From the NCBI RefSeq assembly GCF_007993865.1, contig NZ_VIUH01000036.1, positions 1 to 40,450 of the forward strand: a DNA stretch of 40,450 bases, given 5' to 3'. The position numbers were made by a program, and so were the translations under genes. Within the stretch, counting starts at the first letter, position 1, and each line of letters starts with the position of its first letter. Of this stretch, positions 24,316-32,555 are shown piece after piece. The stretch is from Pseudomonas sp. SJZ079. GTDB lineage: Bacteria; Pseudomonadota; Gammaproteobacteria; Pseudomonadales; Pseudomonadaceae. Under the pieces are notes generated by a model that saw only the letters and a program-made list of their open reading frames with translations, had not been told where the DNA came from and made no database searches.

Positions 24316-24954
24316 ATGCCCATTCTCGAGATCCGCCATCCGCTGATCCGCCACAAGCTCGGCCTGATGCGCCGCGTCGATATCAGCACGAAGAATTTCC
24401 GCGAACTGGCCCAGGAAGTCGGGGCCTTGCTGACCTATGAGGCGACCAAGGATCTGCCTCTGGAAAGCTACGAGATCGAGGGTTGGTGTGGCGCGGTCCA
24501 GGTCGAGAAGATCTCCGGCAAGAAGATCACCGTGGTGCCGATCCTGCGAGCCGGCATCGGCATGCTCGACGGCGTACTCAGCCTGATCCCCGGGGCCAAG
24601 GTCAGCGCCGTGGGCGTGGCGCGCAACGAAGAGACCCTGCAGGCGCACACCTACCTAGAGAAGCTTGTGCCGGAGATCGACGAACGCCTGGCGCTGATCA
24701 TCGACCCGATGCTGGCTACCGGCGGCTCCATGGTCGCCACCATCGACCTGCTGAAGAAGGCCGGCTGCAAGGAGATCCGCGCCATGGTGCTGGTCGCCGC
24801 GCCCGAAGGCATCCAGGCGGTGGCCGCTGCCCACCCGGACGTGACCATCTACACCGCCTCAATCGATGAGCGCCTGAACGAGCACGGCTACATCATTCCC
24901 GGCCTCGGCGATGCCGGCGACAAGATCTTCGGCACCAAGCAGAAGGACGCCTGA
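24316..24954 (+). CDS. upp: Uracil phosphoribosyltransferase
   Basis: 212 residues, the normal length for Upp. Family marks include HPLIRHKLGLMR at the start, VPILRAGIGMLDGVL, the PRPP motif LIIDPMLATGGSM and the uracil-binding C-terminus YIIPGLGDAGDKIFGTK. It converts uracil and PRPP to UMP. The permease gene follows 2 bp after its stop, making a transport-and-salvage pair. Confidence 0.97.
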   Translation: MPILEIRHPLIRHKLGLMRRVDISTKNFRELAQEVGALLTYEATKDLPLESYEIEGWCGAVQVEKISGKKITVVPILRAGIGMLDGVLSLIPGAKVSAVGVARNEETLQAHTYLEKLVPEIDERLALIIDPMLATGGSMVATIDLLKKAGCKEIRAMVLVAAPEGIQAVAAAHPDVTIYTASIDERLNEHGYIIPGLGDAGDKIFGTKQKDA

Positions 24955-24956
24955 GC

Positions 24957-26222
24957 ATGCAGGATCATATGCAGGATGCCCCCTGGCGCCAGGCCCTGGC
25001 CGGCTCGCAAATGCTCTTCGTGGCCTTCGGCGCGCTGGTGCTGATGCCGCTGATCACCGGCATGGACCCTAACGTGGCGTTGTTCACCGCGGGTCTCGGC
25101 ACGCTGATTTTCCAGCTGGTGACCAAGAACCAGGTACCGGTGTTTCTCGCCTCCAGCTTCGCCTTCATCGCGCCGATTCTCGCCGCCAAGGCCGACTTCG
25201 GTCTGCCCGCGACGCTCGGCGGCCTGGTCGCCGCCGGCCTCATGTATACCCTGCTGGCCGGTGCGGTGCGCCTCAAGGGCACCGGCTTCATCGACCGGCT
25301 GCTGCCGCCGGTGGTGATCGGTCCGGTGATCATGTCCATCGGTCTGGGCCTGGCCCCGGTCGCCGCCAACATGGCGATGGGCAAGGCCGGTGACGCCAGT
25401 GCGCAACTGGTGCCCTATGACGTTGCCTTGATGATCTCCCTGCCGGCGCTGATCACCACCCTGGTGATGGCCGTAGTGGGTCGCGGCATCCTGCGCCTGG
25501 TACCGATTCTCCTCGGTGTCGCCGTGGGTTATGGGATGTCCTGGTCGTTCGGGGTGATCGACTTCGCCCCCATTGCCGCCGCACCTTGGCTGGCCGTGCC
25601 GAACTTCGTCGCCCCCGAGCTGCACTGGGGCGCCATTCTGTTCATGCTGCCGGTGGCCATAGCACCGGCCATCGAGCATATCGGCGACGTGCTGGCGATC
25701 GGCACCGTGACCGGCAAGAACTACCTGAAGAAACCCGGCCTGCACCGCACCCTGCTCGGCGATGGCTTGGCCACCTCGGCTGCGGGCCTGCTCGGCGGCC
25801 CACCGAACACCACCTATTCGGAAGTCACCGGCGCGGTGATGCTGACCAAGAACTTCAACCCCAAGGTGATGCTCTGGGCCGCCGTGATCGCCATGCTCCT
25901 GGCCTTTATCGGCAAGTTCGGCGCGGCCCTGCAGAGCATTCCGGTACCGGTGATGGGCGGCATCCTCTGCCTGCTGTTCGGCTCCATCGCGGTGGTCGGC
26001 CTGAATACCCTGATCCGCCACCAGGTCGACCTGTCCGAGGCGCGCAACCTGGTGATAGTCGCGGTGACGCTGGTGTTCGGCATCGGCGGCATGGTGATCG
26101 GCGCCGGCGACGTCAGCCTCAAGGGCATCTCGCTGTGCGGCATCATCGCCATCGCGCTCAACCTGCTGCTGCCCGGCGGCCGGGGCTGGCGCAGCAAGGC
26201 GCTGAGCGACGATCAAGGCTGA
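24957..26222 (+). CDS. uraA: Uracil permease (NCS2 family)
   Basis: 421 residues with about 14 hydrophobic segments. The two glutamate motifs of UraA are present: APAIEHIGDVLAIG and GGPPNTTYSEVTGAV. It imports uracil by proton symport for Upp. The ATG at 24957 follows the upp stop by 2 bp; a second ATG at 24969 is also possible. A terminator follows at 26288. Confidence 0.93.
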   Translation: MQDHMQDAPWRQALAGSQMLFVAFGALVLMPLITGMDPNVALFTAGLGTLIFQLVTKNQVPVFLASSFAFIAPILAAKADFGLPATLGGLVAAGLMYTLLAGAVRLKGTGFIDRLLPPVVIGPVIMSIGLGLAPVAANMAMGKAGDASAQLVPYDVALMISLPALITTLVMAVVGRGILRLVPILLGVAVGYGMSWSFGVIDFAPIAAAPWLAVPNFVAPELHWGAILFMLPVAIAPAIEHIGDVLAIGTVTGKNYLKKPGLHRTLLGDGLATSAAGLLGGPPNTTYSEVTGAVMLTKNFNPKVMLWAAVIAMLLAFIGKFGAALQSIPVPVMGGILCLLFGSIAVVGLNTLIRHQVDLSEARNLVIVAVTLVFGIGGMVIGAGDVSLKGISLCGIIAIALNLLLPGGRGWRSKALSDDQG

Positions 26223-26287
26223 AAGCAACTCGGGCAGTGCGCCGCAACCCGCGTGCTGGCGCAGCGCGCCATCAGCCAGAGATAAGA

Positions 26288-26318
26288 ATGCCCCGCCAAG
26301 TGCGGGGCATTTTTATTT
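26288..26318 (+). terminator. Intrinsic terminator after uraA
   Basis: ATGCCCCGC (26288-26296) pairs with GCGGGGCAT (26302-26310) around a 5-nt loop, with TTTTTATTT running through the end. The 170 bp from here to the next gene hold nothing else I recognise. Confidence 0.9.
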
Positions 26319-26489
26319 CCACGACTACCCGCCTGAACGGTTGGTGGGTTCACTCAAGTTCGGATACTTGAGGTTCCCAGACCAGGCGCTGCGACGCGTC
26401 ATAGTGGGCGATAGCGAGGAGCGGCAACCCAGGACCGGGGCCTGAAATGCCGAATTTGACTCATCGAACTCGCCACACAGGCCACTCGC

Positions 26490-27821
26490 TCAGGCCGGCT
26501 CAGCCGACCATTGCTGCAGACGCACCACGCTTTCCCGGTAGGGTTTGAGGCTCATGCTCAGCAGCACGATCGAGCTGAACACGGCAATGCTGGTGACGAT
26601 CAGCAGCGAGTAACGCAGCGCCGTGTCGTCGGCAAACACATAATCGGTCACCAGCGCTACGGCGGTCGGACCTATGCCCAGACCGATCAGGGTGATGACG
26701 AACAGGTAGATCGCCGAGGCCTGGCCGCGCATGGAGTTGGGCATGATCTCCTGGATCGCCGCAGGGGCCACGCCGAAGGGCATGCTCAGAAAGAACACCG
26801 CCGGCGCGACCAGGATCGCCGCCCAGAGCGCGCTTTCCATCAACGGGAAGGCCAGCACGAAGGGCGCAGCCCCCAGGGCGGCATAGAACCCGACGCGCAT
26901 ATTGGCGTCGCTGCTGCCACGCTTGGCCATCCAGTCGGCCAGACGCCCGCCGAAAACGATGCCCAGGCAACCGAACACCGCCACGATGGCGCCGTAGACG
27001 ATACCGACCTGGCCGGCATCCCAGCCATAGGTGCGGATGAAGAAGGTCGGAATCCAGGCCGCGCTGCCGTAGCCGGCGAAGGCCAGGCCGGCGAAGCCGA
27101 AATTGTGGCACAGCACGGTACGTTTGTTGGCGCGGATATAGCGCCCGACATCGGCCAGCGGCACTACCACCCCCGCCCCGACACCACGCCGTGCTGGCTC
27201 TTTGACCGCTAGCATGAGCAGGGTGAACAGCACACCGGCGGCGCCAAGCGCGAGAAAAATCAGTTGCCAGGGCCGCACTTCGCCCACTATCGGCAGCAGC
27301 ACGTCGCCTTGAGCCGAGGCCAGCTTGATCACCAGGCCACCGAACAGAAAGGCCAGGCCCGAGCCCAGGTAGACGCCCATCGAATAGACACTGATGGCGG
27401 TGGCGCGGCGCTCGGCGGGAAAGCTGTCGGCGATCAGCGAATAGGCCGCGGGTGACAGCGCCGCTTCGCCGACCCCCACGCCGATGCGGCAGATCAGGAA
27501 CTGCCAGTACAGCCTGGCCATACCGCAGGCCGCGGTGGCCGCACTCCAGAACAGGATGCCGATGGCGATCAGCCCACGCCTGCTCCGGGTGTCGGCCAGA
27601 CGCCCCAGGGGAATACCGCAGACGGTGTAGAACAGGGCGAAGGACAAGCCCATCAGCAGGCTCATCTGCGTATCGCTGATCAGCAGGTCGCGACGAATGG
27701 GGCCGACCAGCAGGTTGAGGATCTGCCGGTCGATAAAGGACAACACGTACGCCACCATAAGGATGGCGACAGTGGCCCAGGCGCGGGCATTGGAGGGATA
27801 GCCGTTATTGTTGTTGGACAC
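26490..27821 (-). CDS. MFS transporter
   Basis: 443 residues with 12 predicted membrane helices. The loop motif GRLADTRSRRGLIAIG between helices 2 and 3 and the segment RIGVGVGEAALSPAAYSLIADSFPAERRA are typical of spinster-like MFS proteins. A second cytoplasmic motif reads GGRLADWMAKRG. The substrate is unknown. The GTG at 27821 has AGGAG seven bases upstream and is preferred over the GTG at 27839. In PAO1 an MFS gene also lies beside hemH, as I recall. Confidence 0.85.
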   Translation of the reverse strand: MSNNNNGYPSNARAWATVAILMVAYVLSFIDRQILNLLVGPIRRDLLISDTQMSLLMGLSFALFYTVCGIPLGRLADTRSRRGLIAIGILFWSAATAACGMARLYWQFLICRIGVGVGEAALSPAAYSLIADSFPAERRATAISVYSMGVYLGSGLAFLFGGLVIKLASAQGDVLLPIVGEVRPWQLIFLALGAAGVLFTLLMLAVKEPARRGVGAGVVVPLADVGRYIRANKRTVLCHNFGFAGLAFAGYGSAAWIPTFFIRTYGWDAGQVGIVYGAIVAVFGCLGIVFGGRLADWMAKRGSSDANMRVGFYAALGAAPFVLAFPLMESALWAAILVAPAVFFLSMPFGVAPAAIQEIMPNSMRGQASAIYLFVITLIGLGIGPTAVALVTDYVFADDTALRYSLLIVTSIAVFSSIVLLSMSLKPYRESVVRLQQWSAEPA

Positions 27822-27970
27822 TGGCGGTCTCCTCGGCACCGTTTACGCGGTGCGCGACGGTTGAAAGTGACCCCAGCTTAAGCCGACATTGGCCCTGGTG
27901 AGTATGACAAGACCCCGTTATCAGCCTGGCGAATGCGCGGCATCCCTTCGGGCTGATAACCGACCCGTGC

Positions 27971-28023
27971 GTAGCCCGGATGCAATCCGGAGATTTAAAT
28001 TCCCCGGATTACAGCCGGGCTAC
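27971..28023. repeat. Short inverted repeat (GTAGCCCGG element)
   Basis: GTAGCCCGG (27971-27979) and CCGGGCTAC (28015-28023) flank a second pair, CAATCCGG and CCGGATTA, around ATTTAAAT. Such elements are abundant between Pseudomonas genes. It lies downstream of hemH and upstream of the MFS gene and may form a strong hairpin. Confidence 0.7.
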
Positions 28024-28078
28024 TGACTGACAAGCTGATCGAGCGGCGCCCCTGCGCAGCTAGCAAGGGCATGCGCAC

Positions 28079-29101
28079 TCAAAGCATCAGCGGCGCCCGT
28101 TCGCTCAGGCTGTTCAGCGCCGCCACCCAGCTCGGGTGATCGTTGAGGCAGGGCACCAGCTGCAGGCTTTCACCACCGGCAGCCTGGAATTGCTCAAGGC
28201 CCCGGTCACCGATCTCTTCCAGGGTCTCGATGCAATCGGCGACGAAGGCCGGGCACATCACCAGTAGCTTCTTCACACCCTGCTTACCCAGCTCGTCCAG
28301 GCGCGTCTCGGTATAGGGCTCGATCCACTTGGCCCGGCCCAGGCGCGACTGAAAGGACACCGACCATTGCTCCGGACGCAGCCCCATACGGCTGGCGAAG
28401 GCCTCGGCGCTGGCCAGGCATTGCGCGCGGTAACAGTGAGCCAGCACCTCGGGCGAGGCCGTGCGGCAGCAGTCGACGCCCTGCAGGCAATGGCCGCTGG
28501 GGTCGAGTTTGTGTAGATGCCGCTCGGGCAGGCCGTGAAAACTCAACAGCAGATGATCGAACGGCTGCTGCAGATAGGGCTTGGCGCTGTCCACGAGGGC
28601 GTCGAGGTATTCCGCCTGGTCGTAGAACGGCGGCAGCACGGCGATCCGCAGCTTCAGGTTGTGCGCGCGCAGCACCCGCTTGGCCTCCTCGATCACCGTG
28701 GTCACCGTGCTGTCGGCGAACTGCGGATACAACGGCGCCAGGGTGACCTGCTGGATGCCTTGCCCCGCCAGGTGCAGCAGCGCCGACTCGATCGACGGCT
28801 GGCCATAGCGCATCGCCAGTTCGACCGGGCCGTGACGCCACTGCGCCTGCATCGCCTGCTGCAAGCGCCGACTCAACACCACCAGCGGCGAGCCCTCCGG
28901 CCACCAAATGGAGGCGTAGGCGTGCGCCGATTGCGCCGGGCGCTTGATCAGAATCAGCGAGACCAGCAGTCGGCGCACCGGCCACGGCAGGTCGATCACG
29001 TAGGGGTCCATCAGAAACTGGTTGAGGTAACGCCGGACATCAGCCACTTCGGTCGACGCAGGGGAGCCCAGGTTGACCAGTAGCAGGGCGTGATCGGTCA
29101 T
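28079..29101 (-). CDS. hemH: Ferrochelatase
   Basis: 340 residues. It begins LLLVNLGSP, with SFHGLPERH carrying the catalytic histidine and the later VMCPAFVADCIETLEEI containing the acidic residue of the active site. It inserts ferrous iron into protoporphyrin IX, the last step of heme synthesis. AGGA stands 7-8 bases before the ATG. It follows the TIGR01777 gene by 12 bp, so the two are probably one operon. Ferrochelatase beside photolyase and light-responsive genes fits the need to keep phototoxic porphyrin low. Confidence 0.95.
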   Translation of the reverse strand: MTDHALLLVNLGSPASTEVADVRRYLNQFLMDPYVIDLPWPVRRLLVSLILIKRPAQSAHAYASIWWPEGSPLVVLSRRLQQAMQAQWRHGPVELAMRYGQPSIESALLHLAGQGIQQVTLAPLYPQFADSTVTTVIEEAKRVLRAHNLKLRIAVLPPFYDQAEYLDALVDSAKPYLQQPFDHLLLSFHGLPERHLHKLDPSGHCLQGVDCCRTASPEVLAHCYRAQCLASAEAFASRMGLRPEQWSVSFQSRLGRAKWIEPYTETRLDELGKQGVKKLLVMCPAFVADCIETLEEIGDRGLEQFQAAGGESLQLVPCLNDHPSWVAALNSLSERAPLML

Positions 29102-29113
29102 ATCTATTCCTAG

Positions 29114-30016
29114 TCAGTGACGGCCCAACAAGTCCTCGAGGGCCGTATCCAGATCGGTGAAACGAAAAGTGAAGCCCGCCTCGCGCAAACGTAGCGGCAG
29201 CGCACGCTGGCCGCCCAGCAGCAAGGCGGATAACTCCCCCAGGCCGACGCGTAACAACAGCGCCAGCACCGGCAAAATCGCCGGACGCTGTAACGCGCGG
29301 CCCAGGGCGCGGGCAAACTCGGCGTTACGCACCGGCTCTGGCGCGCAGGCATTATAAGGACCGCTGGCCTGCGGCTGCTGCAAGAGAAAATCGATCAGGG
29401 CGACTTGATCGGCTAAATGAACCCACGACATCCATTGCCGCCCGTCGCCGAGCGGCCCGCCCAGGCCCAGCTTGAACGGCAACAACAAGCGCTTGAGAAA
29501 GCCACCGTCATTCGCCAGCACCAGACCGGTACGCACCAGCACCACACGGATGCCCAGGTCTTCGGCGCGAAGGGCGGTTTCCTCCCAGGCGCCACACAAC
29601 TGCGCGGCGAAATCCTCACAGACCGGCGGGCTATCCTCGTGCAGTTCACGCTCGCCGCCATCGCCGTACCAGCCCACCGCCGAACCGGAAAGCAACACCT
29701 GTGGCTTCTGCTCGCGCAGTTTCAGCCATGCCAGCAACTGCTCGGTCAGGGTGATCCGACTGGCCCACAACAGGGTTTTGCGCTTGCGCGTCCAGGGTCG
29801 ATCGGCAATCGGCGCCCCCGCCAAATTGACCACCGCATCCAAGCCTACGTCGCCCAGCTGCTCGAGTTGGCCGATGCCACGCACCTGCGCACCACACAAA
29901 CGCGGCACCTGTTGCGGACGGCGACTCCATACCGTCAACTGATGCCCCTGCTGCGCCCAGTGACTACACAGAGCCCGACCAATCAGTCCAGTACCGCCGG
30001 TCAGTAATATGTGCAT
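29114..30016 (-). CDS. TIGR01777 family NAD-dependent epimerase (YfcH-like)
   Basis: 300 residues of the extended SDR type. The nucleotide motif ILLTGGTGLIGRAL starts the protein. The family block INLAGAPI appears here as VVNLAGAPIADRPWTRKRKTLLWASRI, and the C-terminal DUF1731 part as LLLRVGLGELSALLLGGQRALPLRLREAGF. The reaction is unknown. GGGAG lies before the ATG. It is divergent from the FAD gene across a 200-bp region holding a PplR-type box. Confidence 0.9.
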   Translation of the reverse strand: MHILLTGGTGLIGRALCSHWAQQGHQLTVWSRRPQQVPRLCGAQVRGIGQLEQLGDVGLDAVVNLAGAPIADRPWTRKRKTLLWASRITLTEQLLAWLKLREQKPQVLLSGSAVGWYGDGGERELHEDSPPVCEDFAAQLCGAWEETALRAEDLGIRVVLVRTGLVLANDGGFLKRLLLPFKLGLGGPLGDGRQWMSWVHLADQVALIDFLLQQPQASGPYNACAPEPVRNAEFARALGRALQRPAILPVLALLLRVGLGELSALLLGGQRALPLRLREAGFTFRFTDLDTALEDLLGRH

Positions 30017-30145
30017 GACATCTCCCTCGCATGGCGTAACACGGCATATCCACCCTAGTCTGATTCATGACGTTACAACGTGTCTTTAATCCAACTCAGG
30101 GTTGTCCTAATACTATAGAGAGGCGCGATTTAATCGAATCAAGCC

Positions 30146-30169
30146 TATACATAACTTCAACATTGTATA
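30146..30169. promoter_or_regulatory. PplR/LitR-type box in the divergent promoter region
   Basis: TATACA (30146-30151), 12 bp, TGTATA (30164-30169) is a perfect match to T(G/A)TACA-N12-TGTA(C/T)A, the PplR1 site reported for light-induced P. putida genes. It lies about 50 bp before the FAD oxidoreductase gene and 130 bp before the divergent epimerase. Confidence 0.65.
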
Positions 30170-30216
30170 GCTTTTGCCTGAAGCGTAGCCTAATGCTCTA
30201 GCACACGAGGTAGACC

Positions 30217-31209
30217 ATGAGCGCAACCGCCCCCATCGCCATCATCGGCACCGGCATCGCCGGATTGTCCGCCGCCCAGGCCCTGCATGCCGCTGGACAG
30301 GAAGTCCAGTTGTTCGACAAGAGCCGCGGCAGCGGCGGGCGCATGTCGAGCAAGCGCAGCGATGCCGGCTCCCTGGATCTGGGCGCGCAATACTTCACCG
30401 CCCGCGACCGCCGCTTCGTCGAAGTGGTGCAGCAGTGGCAAGTTCGCGGCTGGGTTGCCGAATGGACGCCGAGTCTCTACCACTTCAACGACGGTCACCT
30501 CAGCGCCTCGCCGGACGAACAGGTACGCTGGGTCGGCATCCCGCGCATGAGCGCCATTACCCGCGCCATGCTCGGCGCCCTGCCCGTGCACTTCTCCTGC
30601 CACATCACCGAGGTGTTTCGCGGCGAGCAGCACTGGACCCTGCAGGATGCCGAGGGCCAGAGCCACGGTCCGTTCAGCCATGTCGTGGTCGCAGCCCCGG
30701 CGCCACAGGCCAGCGCGCTGCTGGCGGCCGCCCCGAAACTCGCCGCCGCCGCCGCCAGCGTGACGATGGAGCCGACCTGGGCAGTCGCCCTGGCCTTCGA
30801 CAGCCCCCTGGCGAGCAAGGTCGAAGGCTGCTTCGTGCAGGACAACCCACTCGACTGGCTGGCACGCAATCGCAGCAAACCCGGGCGCGACACGACGCTG
30901 GACACCTGGGTACTGCACGCCAGCAGCGACTGGAGCAAGCAGCACCTCGACCTGCCCAAGGAACGGGTGATCGAGCACCTGCACGGCGCCTTTGCCGAGC
31001 TGATCGGCTGCGCCGTACCCGCCCCCGCCTTCAGCCTGGCGCACCGCTGGCTCTACGCCCGCCCAGCCAGCGCGCACCAGTGGGGTGTCCTGGCTGACGC
31101 CAACCTGGGTCTCTACGCCTGCGGCGACTGGTGCCTGTCCGGTCGAGTCGAAGGGGCCTGGCTCAGCGGCCAGGAGGCGGCGCGCAGGCTGCTCGAACAC
31201 CTGTCATGA
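30217..31209 (+). CDS. FAD-dependent oxidoreductase, renalase-like
   Basis: 330 residues. The FAD motif IAIIGTGIAGLSAAQALHAAG is at the start, followed by FDKSRGSGGRMSSKR and DLGAQYFTARD, a layout shared by bacterial renalases. The C-terminal FAD segment is LYACGDWCLSGRVEGAWLSGQEAA. Bacterial renalase oxidises misreduced isomers of NAD(P)H; the activity here is not proven. Start with GAGG six bases upstream. The stop overlaps the next start. A PplR-type box upstream suggests induction by light. Confidence 0.8.
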   Translation: MSATAPIAIIGTGIAGLSAAQALHAAGQEVQLFDKSRGSGGRMSSKRSDAGSLDLGAQYFTARDRRFVEVVQQWQVRGWVAEWTPSLYHFNDGHLSASPDEQVRWVGIPRMSAITRAMLGALPVHFSCHITEVFRGEQHWTLQDAEGQSHGPFSHVVVAAPAPQASALLAAAPKLAAAAASVTMEPTWAVALAFDSPLASKVEGCFVQDNPLDWLARNRSKPGRDTTLDTWVLHASSDWSKQHLDLPKERVIEHLHGAFAELIGCAVPAPAFSLAHRWLYARPASAHQWGVLADANLGLYACGDWCLSGRVEGAWLSGQEAARRLLEHLS

Positions 31210-31451
31210 GCGCCCCGGCGCTAAGCGTCGCCGCGCAACACCGCCTAAACCCGCGCAAACTGCTGCTGTCCAAATGGACGGCAGTCCAACCGCAAAACCG
31301 TGAAAAACACTTCCTGGTCAGCCAGCTGTTCTGTGACGAGGACGGCGCCCTGCTGCACATCGAACTGCAAGCGGTGCACAGCCAAGGCAGCCAACGCCTG
31401 GACTGGCGCGGCCTGCAAGATTCCGAGCACTGGCAGATCGGCTGGCAATAG
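31206..31451 (+). CDS. TIGR02450 family small Trp-containing protein
   Basis: 81 residues with the family's core NPRKLLLSKWTAVQPQNREKHFLV and the end DWRGLQDSEHWQIGWQ. Function unknown. Members are often found beside photolyase and related light-response genes. The ATG at 31206 overlaps the stop of the FAD gene (ATGA), so the pair is co-translated. Confidence 0.85.
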   Translation: MSAPALSVAAQHRLNPRKLLLSKWTAVQPQNREKHFLVSQLFCDEDGALLHIELQAVHSQGSQRLDWRGLQDSEHWQIGWQ

Positions 31452-31478
31452 CGGGCTCGACCCGCCGCCGCAAAAACC

Positions 31479-31508
31479 TATACAAAAATTGTACAAAAAG
31501 TTTGTATA
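31479..31508. promoter_or_regulatory. Cluster of TGTACA-like half-sites, part of the light-operon promoter
   Basis: TATACAAA (31479-31486) and TTTGTATA (31501-31508) form an inverted repeat that encloses the palindrome TTGTACAA (31489-31496). The half-sites resemble PplR boxes but their spacing (18 and 7 bp) is not the canonical 12. It may bind a second PplR paralogue or a dimer in another register. Confidence 0.4.
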
Positions 31509-31540
31509 TGCACAATATCGCACCTATGATGGAATTAAGT

Positions 31541-31564
31541 TGTACAGCCGTATCAGGATGTACA
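31541..31564. promoter_or_regulatory. PplR/LitR-type box before the photolyase operon
   Basis: TGTACA (31541-31546), 12 bp, TGTACA (31559-31564) fits T(G/A)TACA-N12-TGTA(C/T)A exactly. It ends 22 bp before the ATG of the first gene of the operon that encodes the MerR regulator itself, so autoregulation is likely. Confidence 0.65.
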
Positions 31565-31586
31565 AGTATCCATCAGAGGTTGCGCC

Positions 31587-32555
31587 ATGAATCCGCACCA
31601 CTCAACGCCCAGCAAACCCAAACTCGCGATCAGCGCCTGCTTGCTCGGTGCCGAGGTGCGCTACAACGGCGGCCATAAGCAATCGCGGCTGTGCAGTCGC
31701 ACGCTCAGCGAGTACCTCGACTTCGTCCCGCTCTGCCCTGAAGTGGCCATCGGCCTCGGCACCCCACGCGAGCCGATTCGCCTGGTCGGCGACCCGGCCG
31801 CACCGCGGGCAGTCGGCACCGTACAGCGCGAGCATGATGTCACCGAGCCGCTGGCCGCATACGGCGAACAGATGGCCGCAGGGCTGGATGACATCTGCGG
31901 CTACATCTTCATGCAGCAGTCGCCGTCATGTGGCCTGGAACGGGTCAAGGTCTACCAGGACAACGGTCGCCCCAGCGAGCCCAAGGGCCGCGGCATCTAT
32001 GCCGAGGCCTTCTGCGCGCGCCGCCCGGACCTGCCGGTGGAAGAGGACGGCCGGCTCAACGACCCGGTCCTGCGTGAGAATTTCCTCACTCGCGTGTTCG
32101 CTTATGCCGAATGGCAGCACCTGCTGCGCGCGGGCCTGACGCGGCAGGCGCTGATCGCCTTCCACTCGCGCTACAAATACCTGCTGATGGCCACCAACCC
32201 GCTGCAATACAAGGCCCTTGGCCGTCTGCTCGGCGACCTTGGCCAACATCAACTGGCGGAGTTGGCACCCCGCTATTTCAGCCAGCTGATGACGGCGCTG
32301 AAGCAGTGCGCGACCCGGCGTACCCACAGCAATGTACTGCAGCACCTCAGCGGTTATCTCAAGCGCGCGTTGAGCGGCGAGGACAAGCAGGAAATACAGC
32401 AACTGATCAGCCAATACCGCCTCGGCTTCGTCCCCCTGGTAGTGCCGCTGACCCTGCTCAAGCACCACTTGCGTCGCCATCCCGACCGCTACCTTGCGCA
32501 GCAGGCCTACCTGCAACCGCACCCGGAAAACCTCAGCCTGCGCAATGCCCTGTGA
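31587..32555 (+). CDS. DUF523 and DUF1722 domain protein (YbgA-like)
   Basis: 322 residues. The N-terminal DUF523 domain (about 10-165) starts KLAISACLLGAEVRYNGGHK and has FMQQSPSCGLERVKVY. The C-terminal DUF1722 domain (about 185-310) holds RAGLTRQALIAFHSRYKYLLMATNP and LLKHHLRRHP. Function unknown. This pair of domains is regularly found just before photolyase genes. It is the first gene of the light operon; its stop overlaps the MerR gene start (GTGA). Confidence 0.9.
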   Translation: MNPHHSTPSKPKLAISACLLGAEVRYNGGHKQSRLCSRTLSEYLDFVPLCPEVAIGLGTPREPIRLVGDPAAPRAVGTVQREHDVTEPLAAYGEQMAAGLDDICGYIFMQQSPSCGLERVKVYQDNGRPSEPKGRGIYAEAFCARRPDLPVEEDGRLNDPVLRENFLTRVFAYAEWQHLLRAGLTRQALIAFHSRYKYLLMATNPLQYKALGRLLGDLGQHQLAELAPRYFSQLMTALKQCATRRTHSNVLQHLSGYLKRALSGEDKQEIQQLISQYRLGFVPLVVPLTLLKHHLRRHPDRYLAQQAYLQPHPENLSLRNAL

